Shown here piece after piece: positions 15,095 through 23,148 of a stretch of 32,642 nt of DNA. The stretch spans positions 1 to 32,642 of the forward strand of contig URSZ01000011.1 in the NCBI GenBank assembly GCA_900550635.1, written 5' to 3'. The notes beneath the pieces are model-generated. The model had not been told where the DNA came from. It was given only the letters and a program-made list of their open reading frames with translations, and did no database searches. This stretch comes from an uncultured Prevotella sp. Lineage in GTDB: Bacteria; Bacteroidota; Bacteroidia; Bacteroidales; Bacteroidaceae. The position numbers and the translations under genes were made by a program. Position 1 is the first letter of the stretch, and each line of letters begins with the position of its first letter.

Positions 15095-16287
15095 TATTTT
15101 TTCAGTTTGTTGCGCGCCGAGACAATCTCTACGCACGAGTTAATTATAAGCGTGATGAAGAAAAGTATGACTCCCAGAAGGAACAACGCCTGGTAGTGCG
15201 CGCCGCCTGCAGGAGCTTCGCCCAACTCGGCGGCTATCGTTGCCGGAATTGTTCGCAACGGCTCGAGAATGCTCGTGGGCATGACAGCCGCGTTGCCCGT
15301 AACCATCAGCACGGCCATGGTCTCGCCTATGGCGCGTCCTATTCCCAGAACAACGCCCGACGTAATGCCCGACATCGAGAACGGAATAACAACCTTGTAA
15401 ATGGTCTGCCATTGTGTAGCTCCCAAAGCAAGGCTTGCCTCGCGCATGCTTCGCGGGCAGCTTCTCATAGCGTCTTCGGCCACTGTTATTATTGTGGGCA
15501 AAGCCATTATGGCTAAGACAATGCTTCCCGCAAGTCCGGATTCGCCTACGGGAAGGTTGAACGTGTTTTGCAGGAACGGTACGATTATAGTCAGACCGAA
15601 GAAACCATATACCACCGACGGTATGCCATTCAGCAGTTCAATTATGGGTTTCAACGCTTTGCGTACCTTGAAGTGGGCTACTTCGGCCATGTATATCGAT
15701 ACAGCCAGCCCGAAGGGCAGAGCTATCAATATTGCAAAGAAACTTACCCATAGCGTCCCGCTTATAAGCGGCAGGATACCGAATATAGGTGACGGCGTGG
15801 CTGTAGGAAACCATTCGTTGCCTCCCAGTACGTCTTTGACCGAAATGTTGTTGTCGGGCATTATTCTGACATCCGGCTGGTCTTTTACCAGCACATCAGG
15901 CACGAAAGCTATTATTCCCGGCGTTTTGTGTATCTGTTCGGCAATTTTTTTGCCGGCGTGCTCATATTCCGCGCCCAGTTCTTTTTCGGAATAGTATTTG
16001 TCGAGGTCTTCAAGGCGGAAAGTCTTTACAGGCATGTCAGAACCGCCCACGTCTTTCCAGTTGGTTATCTCCTCGTCGAAAATCTGCTTTATCTGCTGTG
16101 CGTTAAGCCGCTCCACAGTGTTTGCAGGATTTACGGCCAGCACGTAGCCTTTTTCGACAACCGGGTTGCTGAACAGTCCCACCGCTTCGGTGAAAAGAAA
16201 TCCTATTATGAGCAGTATTACAATGCTTGTAACGAATCCGCTTACCGTGAGCACCCGTCCGGCTATAATATCTATCAGCTTTTTCAT
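15094..16287 (-). CDS. pstC: Phosphate ABC transporter permease PstC with an embedded PstS-like segment
   Basis: A 397-residue permease. After the first membrane helix (about residues 15-37) comes a periplasmic insert of about 115 residues (45-160) before the remaining five helices. The EAA loop is EDAMRSCPRSMREASLALGA. The insert includes LAVNPANTVERLNAQQIKQI and ITNWKDVGG, closely like PstS from this operon (VNPENPVRQLTREQLENIF and ITNWKEVGG). A later piece, TPGIIAFVP, resembles PstS TKGAIGYVG. The phosphate-binding SGT motif of PstS is absent. The insert may dock the binding protein or be an evolutionary capture of one PstS lobe. It starts 15 bp after pstS and overlaps pstA by 1 bp. Confidence 0.93.
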   Translation of the reverse strand: MKKLIDIIAGRVLTVSGFVTSIVILLIIGFLFTEAVGLFSNPVVEKGYVLAVNPANTVERLNAQQIKQIFDEEITNWKDVGGSDMPVKTFRLEDLDKYYSEKELGAEYEHAGKKIAEQIHKTPGIIAFVPDVLVKDQPDVRIMPDNNISVKDVLGGNEWFPTATPSPIFGILPLISGTLWVSFFAILIALPFGLAVSIYMAEVAHFKVRKALKPIIELLNGIPSVVYGFFGLTIIVPFLQNTFNLPVGESGLAGSIVLAIMALPTIITVAEDAMRSCPRSMREASLALGATQWQTIYKVVIPFSMSGITSGVVLGIGRAIGETMAVLMVTGNAAVMPTSILEPLRTIPATIAAELGEAPAGGAHYQALFLLGVILFFITLIINSCVEIVSARNKLKK

Positions 16288-16302
16288 GATTGCTATTGTG
16301 TG

Positions 16303-17118
16303 TTATCGTGGAATGAAACCTAACTCGAGCGTCTTTTTGCGGCTTTCGGGCGAGGCTGTGAATTGCAGGAAAGGCTTTACGGCGGTTTCGTTCTTCTTGT
16401 CGTAATAGTAATAGAGCGGTCTGACGATGGGATACTCCTTGCGCATGGCGCTCTTTACCGAAGGATGTACGTAGTGCCTGCCGCCGTCGTAGGATACTGC
16501 CAGAGCCTTTACGTAACGGTTCAGGTAAGCCAGTCCCACGTAGCCTATGGCTCCTTTTGTTTGACGCACCGACTGGATTATCGCGCCTGTTGCGGGCATG
16601 GACAGTATGCTGCTCATGTAGTTCTTGTTTTTAAGTACGCTTTCCTTGAAAAACTCGTATGTTCCCGATGAAGTTTCACGCGAGTAAACCACTATTTTCA
16701 TGTCTTTGCCGCCTACTTCCTTCCAGTTGGTTATCTTTCCGCGGAATATGTTTTCCAGTTGTTCGCGTGTCAGTTGTCTTACCGGGTTTTCCGGATTTAC
16801 TATTATGGCCAGCGCGTCGTAGGCCACTATAACCTCTACCGGGTCGTGTTTCGACTGTTTCATTTTCATCTTCTCGCTGAACTTTATTCGCCGCGAGGCC
16901 ATTGCCAGGTCGGTAGTGCCTTCCATTAATGCGGATATGCCCACGCCGCTGCCGCCGCCGGTTACGGTAACGGTGGCATTGGGATTTTGCCGCATGTACA
17001 TCTCCGAAAGGCTTTGCGTGAGCGGAAGAACCGTATCGCTTCCCTTTATGCGTTGCGCCGCCAGTATTGCCGGGAGCGAAAGGCATAATAACATTACTGA
17101 TAGAACACGTCCTTTCAT
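16303..17118 (-). CDS. pstS: Phosphate ABC transporter substrate-binding protein PstS
   Basis: A 271-residue periplasmic binding protein. The start at 17118 gives a clean signal peptide (MKGRVLSVMLLCLSLPAILA, cleavage near AAQ); an earlier in-frame start would add 18 residues of promoter-region sequence. The mature part opens with IKGSDTVLPLTQ (phosphate-binding loop) and has TGGGSGVGISALMEGTTDLA near residues 53-72, VNPENPVRQLT, GKITNWKEVGG and the SRETSSGTYEFF phosphate-binding motif near 146-157. It captures phosphate and delivers it to PstCAB. It is first in the operon, under a promoter with a Pho-box-like array. Confidence 0.95.
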   Translation of the reverse strand: MKGRVLSVMLLCLSLPAILAAQRIKGSDTVLPLTQSLSEMYMRQNPNATVTVTGGGSGVGISALMEGTTDLAMASRRIKFSEKMKMKQSKHDPVEVIVAYDALAIIVNPENPVRQLTREQLENIFRGKITNWKEVGGKDMKIVVYSRETSSGTYEFFKESVLKNKNYMSSILSMPATGAIIQSVRQTKGAIGYVGLAYLNRYVKALAVSYDGGRHYVHPSVKSAMRKEYPIVRPLYYYYDKKNETAVKPFLQFTASPESRKKTLELGFIPR

Positions 17119-17146
17119 CTGTAGTATATGATATGTTTTTTGAGGT

Positions 17147-17203
17147 ATAAAGGTCCGAAACGGATGTTTCAAATGTGTTAACCCATTGATACGTTTTCAT
17201 TAA
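17147..17203 (-). promoter_or_regulatory. pstS: pstS promoter with a four-hexamer Pho-box-like array
   Basis: Reading the minus strand, hexamers TTAATG, GTATCA, TTAACA and GAAACA lie at plus-strand positions 17198-17203, 17187-17192, 17176-17181 and 17165-17170, exactly 11 bp apart. After a 9-bp gap comes GACCTTTAT (17155-17147), a weak -7 element. No TTTG is found at the right -33 distance because the array occupies that region. The geometry equals that at the PiT gene. Activation by the PhoB-like regulator under low phosphate is inferred. Confidence 0.7.
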
Positions 17204-17255
17204 ATAGTCAAGGGCCGCGGCGTCGGTAAACTGTGATATTGCTAATCTTCAGGCT

Positions 17256-17286
17256 TTTGCTTTCTCGCGGGATTTTCCTAACTTTA
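17256..17286 (+). promoter_or_regulatory. Putative promoter of the GH88-like gene
   Basis: TTTG at 17256-17259 and TAACTTTA at 17279-17286 (one mismatch to TAnnTTTG) are 19 bp apart, the normal Bacteroidota spacing. They predict a leader of about 75 nt before ATG 17369. It diverges from the pstS promoter. Confidence 0.55.
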
Positions 17287-17368
17287 ACCCTGTGTACGCC
17301 ATGTTGCTTTGCAGGCGCGAGGTTGCATGGTTTATGTGCTTTAATAAATAAAGGTATTCCGATACGTA

Positions 17369-18595
17369 ATGTTTAATTCAAGTTGTGTTGTTATGATTCC
17401 TGCAAGAGTGAGAACCCTTTTGGGCGTTTTGTTGCTGGCGGTTGCGTCCCCGGCGCAAAAGGGCTGTGATATGCCGCAGTTGATAGACAAAGTTATGTTG
17501 CAGGCGGCGGAACGTTATGCCGATATGGCTTCCGGGCTGGAGAAAGGCAAAATGCCGCGCACCTTTTCGGGCGGACGCCTGGTGCAGGCCGATATAGGCT
17601 GGTGGTGCAGCGGTTTTTATCCGGGCACGCTGTGGTATCTGTACGAATATACCGGTTCTGGAAAAATCAAGGAGCTTGCCCGCTCGTACACGGAACTGCT
17701 CAAGCCGCTCCTGTCGCGCAAAACCGACCACGACATCGGGTTCCAGCTGTTTTGCAGTTTCGGCAACGGATACCGCCTTACCGGCGACACGGCCTACCTC
17801 GGTGTATTGCGCAAGGGGGCAGGCATTCTTGCGGCACGCTTTAACCCGGCAGTAGGCGCAATCCGCAGCTGGGACCATTCGCACAACCGCTGGAAGTTTC
17901 CCGTAATAATCGACAACATGATGAACCTTGAGCTGTTGATGTGGGTAGCCGGCAACGACGGAACCGATACCCTGAAAAACGTGGCTGTCGCCCATGCAAA
18001 CACTACCATGCGCAACCATTTCCGCCCGGATTTCAGTTCATACCACCTTGTGGACTACGACCCGGCAACGGGCAAGCCAATCGGCAAACAGACCGTGCAA
18101 GGTTACAGCGACGGGTCAAAGTGGGCGAGAGGCCAGGCCTGGGCACTGTACGGCTATACCATGATGTACCGCTATACGGGTGATAAACGTTACCTCGAGC
18201 AGGCGCAGGGCATTGCCGACATGCTTATTCCGCTGTTGCCCGAGGACGGAATACCGTACTGGGACTTCGACTCGCCGCTTATTCCCGACGATGTGCGCGA
18301 CGCTTCGGCCGGGGCAATAATGGCGTCGGCGCTTGTGGAGCTGAGCGGCTTTGCAGGCAAGAAAGGGGCGGAGTATCTGGATGTGGCCGAAAGGCAACTG
18401 CGCAACCTGGCTTCGCCGTCCTACATGGCCGCTCCGGGAACTAACGGCAATTTCCTGCTCATGCACAGTGTGGGCAGCAAACCCGGAAAGAGCGAAGTGG
18501 ATGTGCCGCTCACGTATGCCGACTATTACTTTATCGAGGCGCTGGTGAGGATGGACAAACTCGTGCGGAAAAACAGCTCCGGCAGAACGGATTGA
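17369..18595 (+). CDS. Unsaturated glucuronyl hydrolase-like enzyme, GH88
   Basis: A 408-residue protein with an N-terminal hydrophobic export segment (RTLLGVLLLAVASPAQ); translation may start at the second ATG (17393), which gives a neater signal peptide. It has the (alpha/alpha)6-barrel motifs of family GH88: WWCSGFYPGTLWYLYE, HDIGFQLFCSFGNGYRLTGD (D122, matching the catalytic-site Asp of HDLGF), IIDNMMNLELLMW (D182, matching the second catalytic Asp) and GYSDGSKWARGQAWALYGYT. Such enzymes remove the 4,5-unsaturated uronic acid left by polysaccharide lyases from glycosaminoglycan, ulvan or similar oligosaccharides. The specific substrate cannot be told. It converges with the beta-helix gene and shares a terminator with it. 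Confidence 0.88.
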   Translation: MFNSSCVVMIPARVRTLLGVLLLAVASPAQKGCDMPQLIDKVMLQAAERYADMASGLEKGKMPRTFSGGRLVQADIGWWCSGFYPGTLWYLYEYTGSGKIKELARSYTELLKPLLSRKTDHDIGFQLFCSFGNGYRLTGDTAYLGVLRKGAGILAARFNPAVGAIRSWDHSHNRWKFPVIIDNMMNLELLMWVAGNDGTDTLKNVAVAHANTTMRNHFRPDFSSYHLVDYDPATGKPIGKQTVQGYSDGSKWARGQAWALYGYTMMYRYTGDKRYLEQAQGIADMLIPLLPEDGIPYWDFDSPLIPDDVRDASAGAIMASALVELSGFAGKKGAEYLDVAERQLRNLASPSYMAAPGTNGNFLLMHSVGSKPGKSEVDVPLTYADYYFIEALVRMDKLVRKNSSGRTD

Positions 18596-18654
18596 CGGTG
18601 TCTGTTTTGTGTCTGTTTTCGGGCATGAGTTTTCAGTGCTGGAAATGAGAAGGT

Positions 18655-18745
18655 TTTACACTCACGGGAGAAAAGAAAAAATACAAGGCACATAATTCAA
18701 AATATGTCTGACATATTTTAAAATAGGTCGGACATATTTTTTCGT
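18655..18745 (+). repeat. Dispersed intergenic repeat, copy D (core only)
   Basis: Contains GGGAGAAAAGAAAAAATACA, then AAGGCACATAATTCAAAATA, then TGTCTGACATATTTTAAAAT, then AGGTCGGACATATTTTT. It combines the GGCACATA and GTC-GAC word types of the family and lies between the GH88 stop and the shared terminator. Confidence 0.7.
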
Positions 18746-18765
18746 GCCTTTTTAACGTGTAAAAA

Positions 18766-18806
18766 ACAAACCCGTGCGGAAAGCATTTTTTCCGGCACGG
18801 GTTTTC
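18766..18806. terminator. Bidirectional terminator between the GH88 and beta-helix genes
   Basis: AAACCCGTGC (18768-18777) and GCACGGGTTT pair, and the stem is extended by GGAAA with TTCC. T runs follow on both strands, so it can serve both converging genes. Confidence 0.88.
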
Positions 18807-18873
18807 TGTTCCCTAAAGTCCGTTTTGCCATGTGCCCGGCACGTTTGGCATGTGCCGTTGCAGTGCGTAGGGT

Positions 18874-19938
18874 TTATCGAGTCATGTATCTTTCGTGAGA
18901 ATGGTCGGTAAGGCAGTTGGGGTCGGTAACCGTAAGGTTGAAGAAAATTCCGTTGCCTCCGCTTTCGGTGGCTTCGAGAATCTTGTTCTCTTTTGCCGCA
19001 TTGTGTTTTGAAATTCCGGCATTCATGTTCATCACGCGGGCATTGAACCTGCCCTTGGTGCGGAACACGGTGTGCTTCTCGCCACGGTTACTGTACCAGT
19101 AAACAAAGCAGTTGTTGTACAGGCTTGCGCCCCCGTTGGTGTAGAATCCCGTGGCAAACTGGTCGCTGTAGCAGAAGTCATACCAGTTGTTCCCGCCCTC
19201 GTCAATGAATCCGCAGCTGCTTTCGTATTCTTCCTTGTTGTTGTAGTAGAGCGGGTGGAGGTTGCGCATGCTGTTGCCGCTCGACTTGAGGTACACGCCT
19301 ATGTGCACCCCGCCAATGCGCATGTTGGTAAGGGTGTTGTCGAAGCCTTCTACGAGCACGCCTATGCTCTCGGAAGTGAAGTTGCCCACGATGTTAACGT
19401 CGTGTATGTCGCTGTCCGACGAACCGCTGTTGGCTCCATGCTTTATGTGCAGGCCCACGGTAACGTTCTTAATCGACGTGTTGCGCACCACGGTCTCGCG
19501 CCCGCCGTCGATAGACACTCCTTTGGCCACCTTGCTGCCGTCGATTATTCCTCCGTCAAGGAAATAGTTGCTGCCCGGAATGCGTATGTCGTTGTACGGG
19601 TCTTTGCCGCCTAAGCGAATCATTGCCTCGTCGTGTTTCCAGTTGGCGTCGGCGCGTATTATGGCGTAGTTCGAGAGCATGAGCGCCACGCTCTTCTTTG
19701 GGTCGGCGGGCGTGAGTATTGGTTTGCTTATAAGGTACGTCCCGTCGGGGAAATATATTGTACGGTTGGGGTTGTTGTCGATTATCTTTTGGATTGCATC
19801 GCTTACGTCCTTTTTGCCGTCGTTCTTTATGTAGTCGGTAACTACGACGTAGCCTTTCTGTTTAGGGCTGAGGTGTGCGGCAACTGATGACGATACGAGG
19901 ATAAAGCTGATGAGCAGACAGATTTTTTTGAAATTCAT
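18874..19938 (-). CDS. Secreted right-handed beta-helix protein (pectate-lyase-3-like)
   Basis: A 354-residue protein with a signal peptide (MNFKKICLLISFILVSSSVA). The segment VTDYIKNDGKKDVSDAIQKI, followed by RTIYFPDGTYLI, is the N-terminal signature of the Pectate_lyase_3/GH28-GH55-like parallel beta-helix group, where D-G-x-x-D-x-T/D-A-I begins the first coil. Repeated short strands follow (FLDGGIIDGS, VSIDGGRETVVRNTSIKNVT, VNIVGNFTSESIGVLVEG). The exact activity, lyase or hydrolase, cannot be assigned because no conserved catalytic set is recognised. Beside a GH88-type enzyme, a role in processing acidic polysaccharide is reasonable but inferred. A perfect -7 element lies 31 bp upstream of the start. 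Confidence 0.75.
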   Translation of the reverse strand: MNFKKICLLISFILVSSSVAAHLSPKQKGYVVVTDYIKNDGKKDVSDAIQKIIDNNPNRTIYFPDGTYLISKPILTPADPKKSVALMLSNYAIIRADANWKHDEAMIRLGGKDPYNDIRIPGSNYFLDGGIIDGSKVAKGVSIDGGRETVVRNTSIKNVTVGLHIKHGANSGSSDSDIHDVNIVGNFTSESIGVLVEGFDNTLTNMRIGGVHIGVYLKSSGNSMRNLHPLYYNNKEEYESSCGFIDEGGNNWYDFCYSDQFATGFYTNGGASLYNNCFVYWYSNRGEKHTVFRTKGRFNARVMNMNAGISKHNAAKENKILEATESGGNGIFFNLTVTDPNCLTDHSHERYMTR

Positions 19939-19968
19939 GATATTTACAGTTATTAAAGGTTATTGTTC

Positions 19969-19977
19969 GCAAATTTA
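19969..19977 (-). promoter_or_regulatory. Promoter -7 element of the beta-helix gene
   Basis: The minus strand reads TAAATTTGC, a perfect TAnnTTTGY match, about 31 bp upstream of ATG 19938. No TTTG is found at the usual -33 spacing. Confidence 0.5.
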
Positions 19978-20065
19978 ACATTAACGCAAAAGATAGCCGC
20001 GCCTCGTGCACTTAATAAATGTTATATTTCCGGCATTTCCGGCGCTGAAAGTGGCTTTTTAAGCA

Positions 20066-20103
20066 AAAAATGCCTAATCCGCTTTGACGCAGGTGGGGCA
20101 TTT
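20066..20103 (-). terminator. Terminator of the two-component operon
   Basis: On the minus strand AAATGCC (20103-20097) pairs with GGCATTT (20074-20068) and is followed by further T residues. It lies about 95 bp after the histidine kinase stop. The stem is short with a long loop, so confidence is moderate. Confidence 0.5.
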
Positions 20104-20195
20104 CTTTTAACACGCAGTGCACGCGTTTGGGTTTTCCTGCCGTTTTTGCCGGCGGCAGGTACTGCGCGGCAGGGTTTTGCCTTGCCGTATGGTTT

Positions 20196-21962
20196 TTATT
20201 GCAACGGCTTTCTTTGCAGTGTGAACAGGAATTCCAGTCCTCCGCTTTTGCGGTTGCGCACCGTAATGTTCCCGTGGTGGAAAGTAACGGCGTTGCGCAC
20301 AATCGAAAGGCCGAGGCCCGAGCCTCCCAGTTCGCGCGTGCGCCCTTCTTCGGCGCGGTAAAAGCGTTCGAACAGGCGGGGCAGATGTTTTTCGGGGCAG
20401 CCCTTTCCCGTGTCGTAGAACAGGAAATAGCAGAAATCGTCGCCGCTTTTGTAGCATTCGGCATGTATCGTTACCCCTTGTCCGGCGTAGCGCACGCTGT
20501 TTTCCACGAGATTCCTGAAAATAGAATACACCAGCGAGTAGTTGCCGTAAACTTCAGTGTCCTGCGGTATGAGGCTCTCGGTCTTTATTCCGGCTTCTTC
20601 TATTTTGGCCCGCAGTTCTTCAAGCACGTCGTCCATTATTTCGGCGGGGTGTATGATTTCCTTAGTCATAGTTTCGGGCGCTTCCTCAACCTTGTTTATT
20701 ATCGACACGTCGCGTATCAGCTCGGTGAGGCGCAGCACCTGGTTGTAAGCGCGCTTGAGGAAGTACATCTTCTTTTCGTCCGACAGCCCCCGGCATTCCA
20801 TAATCGTTTCCATGTACCCCCGTATGCTGCTCACCGGGGTGCGCAGCTCGTGCGTTATGTTGTTGCTCATCTGCTGTTTTATCACGTGGTTCTTCTCGGC
20901 GTGGGTGATGTCGTACATGGTGATTTCGAAGTCGCCCTCCGAATATATGAGCACCTGCACGGAGAAGTGTGTCCCTCCCGAGGTTATCGTGAAGCGCGTT
21001 ACCGGCGCGGTGCCGCTCGGCGTGCGTCCCGCCCTGCTGTTCAGTTCCACGTATTGCAGCGCCGGGCTGAATGCCGGGTCGTCCCACAGCGTGCTTATGT
21101 CGCCGGTAGGGTTGGGCAGTATGGCGTTCACGTATTGCGTGAAGCGCGGGTTGGCGTAGATAATCTCGCGCCGGTCGTTGAATATGGCTATCCCGCCTTC
21201 GAAGTACTGGAAGTGCTTGAGCAGCCGTTCCCGCCCGGCGCGCGCCTCGCGTCCCTTTTCGTCCAGTTCCTTGTAGGCTTCCATTATCTTACGGCCTATC
21301 TCGCCGAGTTCCGAGTGGGGGAAGTCGATTTTTACATACGACAGCCGTCCCCGTTCGGCTTCGTTTATGAATGTGCGCAGGCGTGAAATGGATTTTCCCA
21401 TGCGGTCGGACAGGAATATAAGCATTACTATCACTATGGGGAACACTATGAGCACGAACCACAGGAACACGCTGCTCGGCCGCAGGAAGTTGCGTATGTC
21501 GGGAGTGTACGGTAGCGCCACTCTTACTATGAAGTGCGGGTACGATTTGGCGTAGTAGAAATACTCCGCTTTCATCGTGGCCGACTCGCGTATGTCGTAG
21601 CCGTCGGTCTTGGTGAGCGCTTCCACTACCTCGGGGCGGTCGGCGTGGTTTCCCATCCGCTCGGGGGCGTTGTGTTCCGATTCGTAGAGCACGCTCCCGT
21701 TGTGCCTCATTATGGTAAGCCTTATGGCGCTGTCGGGCAGTGTTGTTACGAAATGCTCTATTTTCTTGGTGGCCACCTTGCCGGTATCTCGCTCCATTAT
21801 GCCGGCTGCCAGGTCGGCGTAGCATTGCAGCCGTTCGCGCAGCAGTTTCGCGCTGTAGCTCTGCTCGTGGCTCATCTCGAAGGCCACGAGCACGGCGGCG
21901 AACACGGCAAACGTGGCCGTGAACGACAGGAGCAGTTTGTATTTGTAGCTTAGTTTTATCAT
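20196..21962 (-). CDS. Sensor histidine kinase, PhoR-like
   Basis: A 588-residue membrane kinase. A membrane helix (about residues 9-28), a periplasmic region of about 130 residues, a second helix (about 163-185), a HAMP-like stretch and a PAS-like domain (about 245-345) are followed by HisKA with NNITHELRTPVSSIRGY (phospho-accepting H371) and HATPase_c with NLVENSVRYAG (N box), DTGKGCPEKHLPRLFERFYR (G1/F) and GGSGLGLSIVRNAV (G2). The start ATG overlaps the response-regulator stop by 4 bp (ATGA). Position between the Pst operon and the PiT gene and the PhoR-type layout suggest phosphate sensing; that ligand assignment is inferred. Confidence 0.88.
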   Translation of the reverse strand: MIKLSYKYKLLLSFTATFAVFAAVLVAFEMSHEQSYSAKLLRERLQCYADLAAGIMERDTGKVATKKIEHFVTTLPDSAIRLTIMRHNGSVLYESEHNAPERMGNHADRPEVVEALTKTDGYDIRESATMKAEYFYYAKSYPHFIVRVALPYTPDIRNFLRPSSVFLWFVLIVFPIVIVMLIFLSDRMGKSISRLRTFINEAERGRLSYVKIDFPHSELGEIGRKIMEAYKELDEKGREARAGRERLLKHFQYFEGGIAIFNDRREIIYANPRFTQYVNAILPNPTGDISTLWDDPAFSPALQYVELNSRAGRTPSGTAPVTRFTITSGGTHFSVQVLIYSEGDFEITMYDITHAEKNHVIKQQMSNNITHELRTPVSSIRGYMETIMECRGLSDEKKMYFLKRAYNQVLRLTELIRDVSIINKVEEAPETMTKEIIHPAEIMDDVLEELRAKIEEAGIKTESLIPQDTEVYGNYSLVYSIFRNLVENSVRYAGQGVTIHAECYKSGDDFCYFLFYDTGKGCPEKHLPRLFERFYRAEEGRTRELGGSGLGLSIVRNAVTFHHGNITVRNRKSGGLEFLFTLQRKPLQ

Positions 21963-22657
21963 TTGCTTTCAATGAAGCAGTAGCCGTATCCCTGGCGGTT
22001 GGTTATCTGTTTGCCTTCTTCGCCGAGTTTGGTGCGTATGCGTGCTATGTGCACGTCTACGGTGCGTGCGAGCACAAGTGTGTCGTTGCGCCATACGCGC
22101 TCGAGTATTTCCTCGCGCGAGAACACGCGCCCGGGCTCGCACATCAGCAGTTTGAGTATGCCGAACTCCTTGGGTGTGAGCATTACTTTGCCGCTGCCCG
22201 CAGTTACGGTCTTGGTGGAAGTGTCGATTTCTATTCCTCCGAGCGACACTATCTTGTTTTCGTTGGCTTCGGTGTCTTTTGCCGGCGACTTGCGGCGGCG
22301 CAGCACTGCTGCCACGCGGGCCAGAACCTCGTGTATGGAGAACGGTTTGGGGATGTAGTCGTCGCCTCCGGCCGAGAAGCCTGTGAGCAGGTCGTTTTCC
22401 GTGTCCTTGGCTGTGAGGAATATCACGGGTATGTCGTTTTTCAGTTCGGTGCGCAGTTTTTTTGCCATGGCAAAGCCCGACATCCCGCCCATCATGACGT
22501 CGAGGAGTATCAGGTCGTGCTGCGGGCCGAGCATGTCGAGGGCTTCTTCGGCCGAAGAAGCGGTGTCTACTTCATATCCTGCGCCCTCGAGGTTGACCTC
22601 GAGGATTTCGCGCAAATCCGGTTCGTCGTCTACTACTAAAATTCTTCCTTTGTTCAT
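21959..22657 (-). CDS. OmpR/PhoB-family response regulator
   Basis: A 232-residue protein starting MNKGRILVVDDEPDLREI at 22657; a longer in-frame start would add 18 residues but reaches into the promoter region. The receiver domain (about 5-118) has the acidic pair D10-D11, phospho-acceptor D53 in LILLDVMM, and the Thr/Lys switch LTAKD and YIPKPF. The C-terminal winged helix (about 135-230) has LTPKEFGILKLLMCEPGRVF and RTVDVHIARIRTKL. It would bind direct repeats as a dimer and is the natural candidate to bind the 11-bp-spaced hexamers at pstS and the PiT gene. Cotranscribed with the kinase (4-bp overlap). Confidence 0.9.
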   Translation of the reverse strand: MNKGRILVVDDEPDLREILEVNLEGAGYEVDTASSAEEALDMLGPQHDLILLDVMMGGMSGFAMAKKLRTELKNDIPVIFLTAKDTENDLLTGFSAGGDDYIPKPFSIHEVLARVAAVLRRRKSPAKDTEANENKIVSLGGIEIDTSTKTVTAGSGKVMLTPKEFGILKLLMCEPGRVFSREEILERVWRNDTLVLARTVDVHIARIRTKLGEEGKQITNRQGYGYCFIESK

Positions 22658-22677
22658 ACGTCGATGTGATATGTCGT

Positions 22678-22735
22678 GCAATATTACGCATTTATGGCGT
22701 AGTGGAGGCAATTGGCGGCGTTAAGATTTGATTAA
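22678..22735 (-). promoter_or_regulatory. Putative promoter of the two-component operon with a partial Pho-like site
   Basis: The minus strand has TAATATTGC (22686-22678), one mismatch to the -7 consensus, about 20 bp before the ATG. Further upstream TTAATC (22735-22730) and TTAACG (22724-22719) are 11 bp apart. They may be a two-unit version of the Pho-like array, but they lie 32 bp from the -7 element, unlike pstS and the PiT gene. Confidence 0.35.
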
Positions 22736-22823
22736 GAGATTTGCGCGCCGGTGTATGCGCCGCATTGCAAGGCGGCTCAGCATGCGGCCGTCGTGCTTTT
22801 CCGTGCGTTCCCCGAGAGCGGAT

Positions 22824-23039
22824 ACGGACATCGGGCGACGGAAAACCGGGGCGGAAAAAGGGCGTTTTTTGAGTGGAAAAATTGAAAACTGATTTTCAGT
22901 GCGTTTACCCCACATGGGAGCAAAGAAAAAAAGCAAGGCACATATTTCAAAATATGTGCCTTGTATTTTAAAATATCTCAGACCTATTTTTTGCCCCCTG
23001 AAAACCCGTTTGAAAACTGTGCCGAAAAGGCGGACAAAC
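22824..23039 (+). repeat. Dispersed intergenic repeat, copy E (216 bp)
   Basis: A complete copy, the same length as copy B and nearly identical in its centre. It has GGAAAAATTGAAAACTGATT, then CCCCACATGGGAGCAAAG, a palindrome with one mismatch (AAGGCACATATTTC against AAAATATGTGCCTT), and GCCCCCTGAAAACCCGTTTG. The ends carry direct CGGACA. It lies between the divergently transcribed response-regulator and PiT genes, so it is not confined to the downstream ends of genes. Confidence 0.88.
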
Positions 23040-23148
23040 AGGGACAAGCCTTTTGATCGCTTTTTATGCGCATTATTATATGTGCTTTCCGGCTTTGTCG
23101 AAAAGTTCAAAAACAGCGCGCCGCAACCCTGGCGAAGATGTTTCCGCC

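Noticed and set aside
20136..20159. CCTGCCG/CGGCAGG hairpin as terminator of the kinase gene
   Set aside because: The stem is good but no T run follows on the minus strand; the hairpin at 20066-20103 fits better.
20127..21386. Long open frame of 419 codons on the plus strand
   Set aside because: It is antisense to the histidine kinase gene, whose H, N and G boxes are all intact. The antisense product is His/Val/Tyr-rich without any family motif, a typical shadow in GC-rich sequence.
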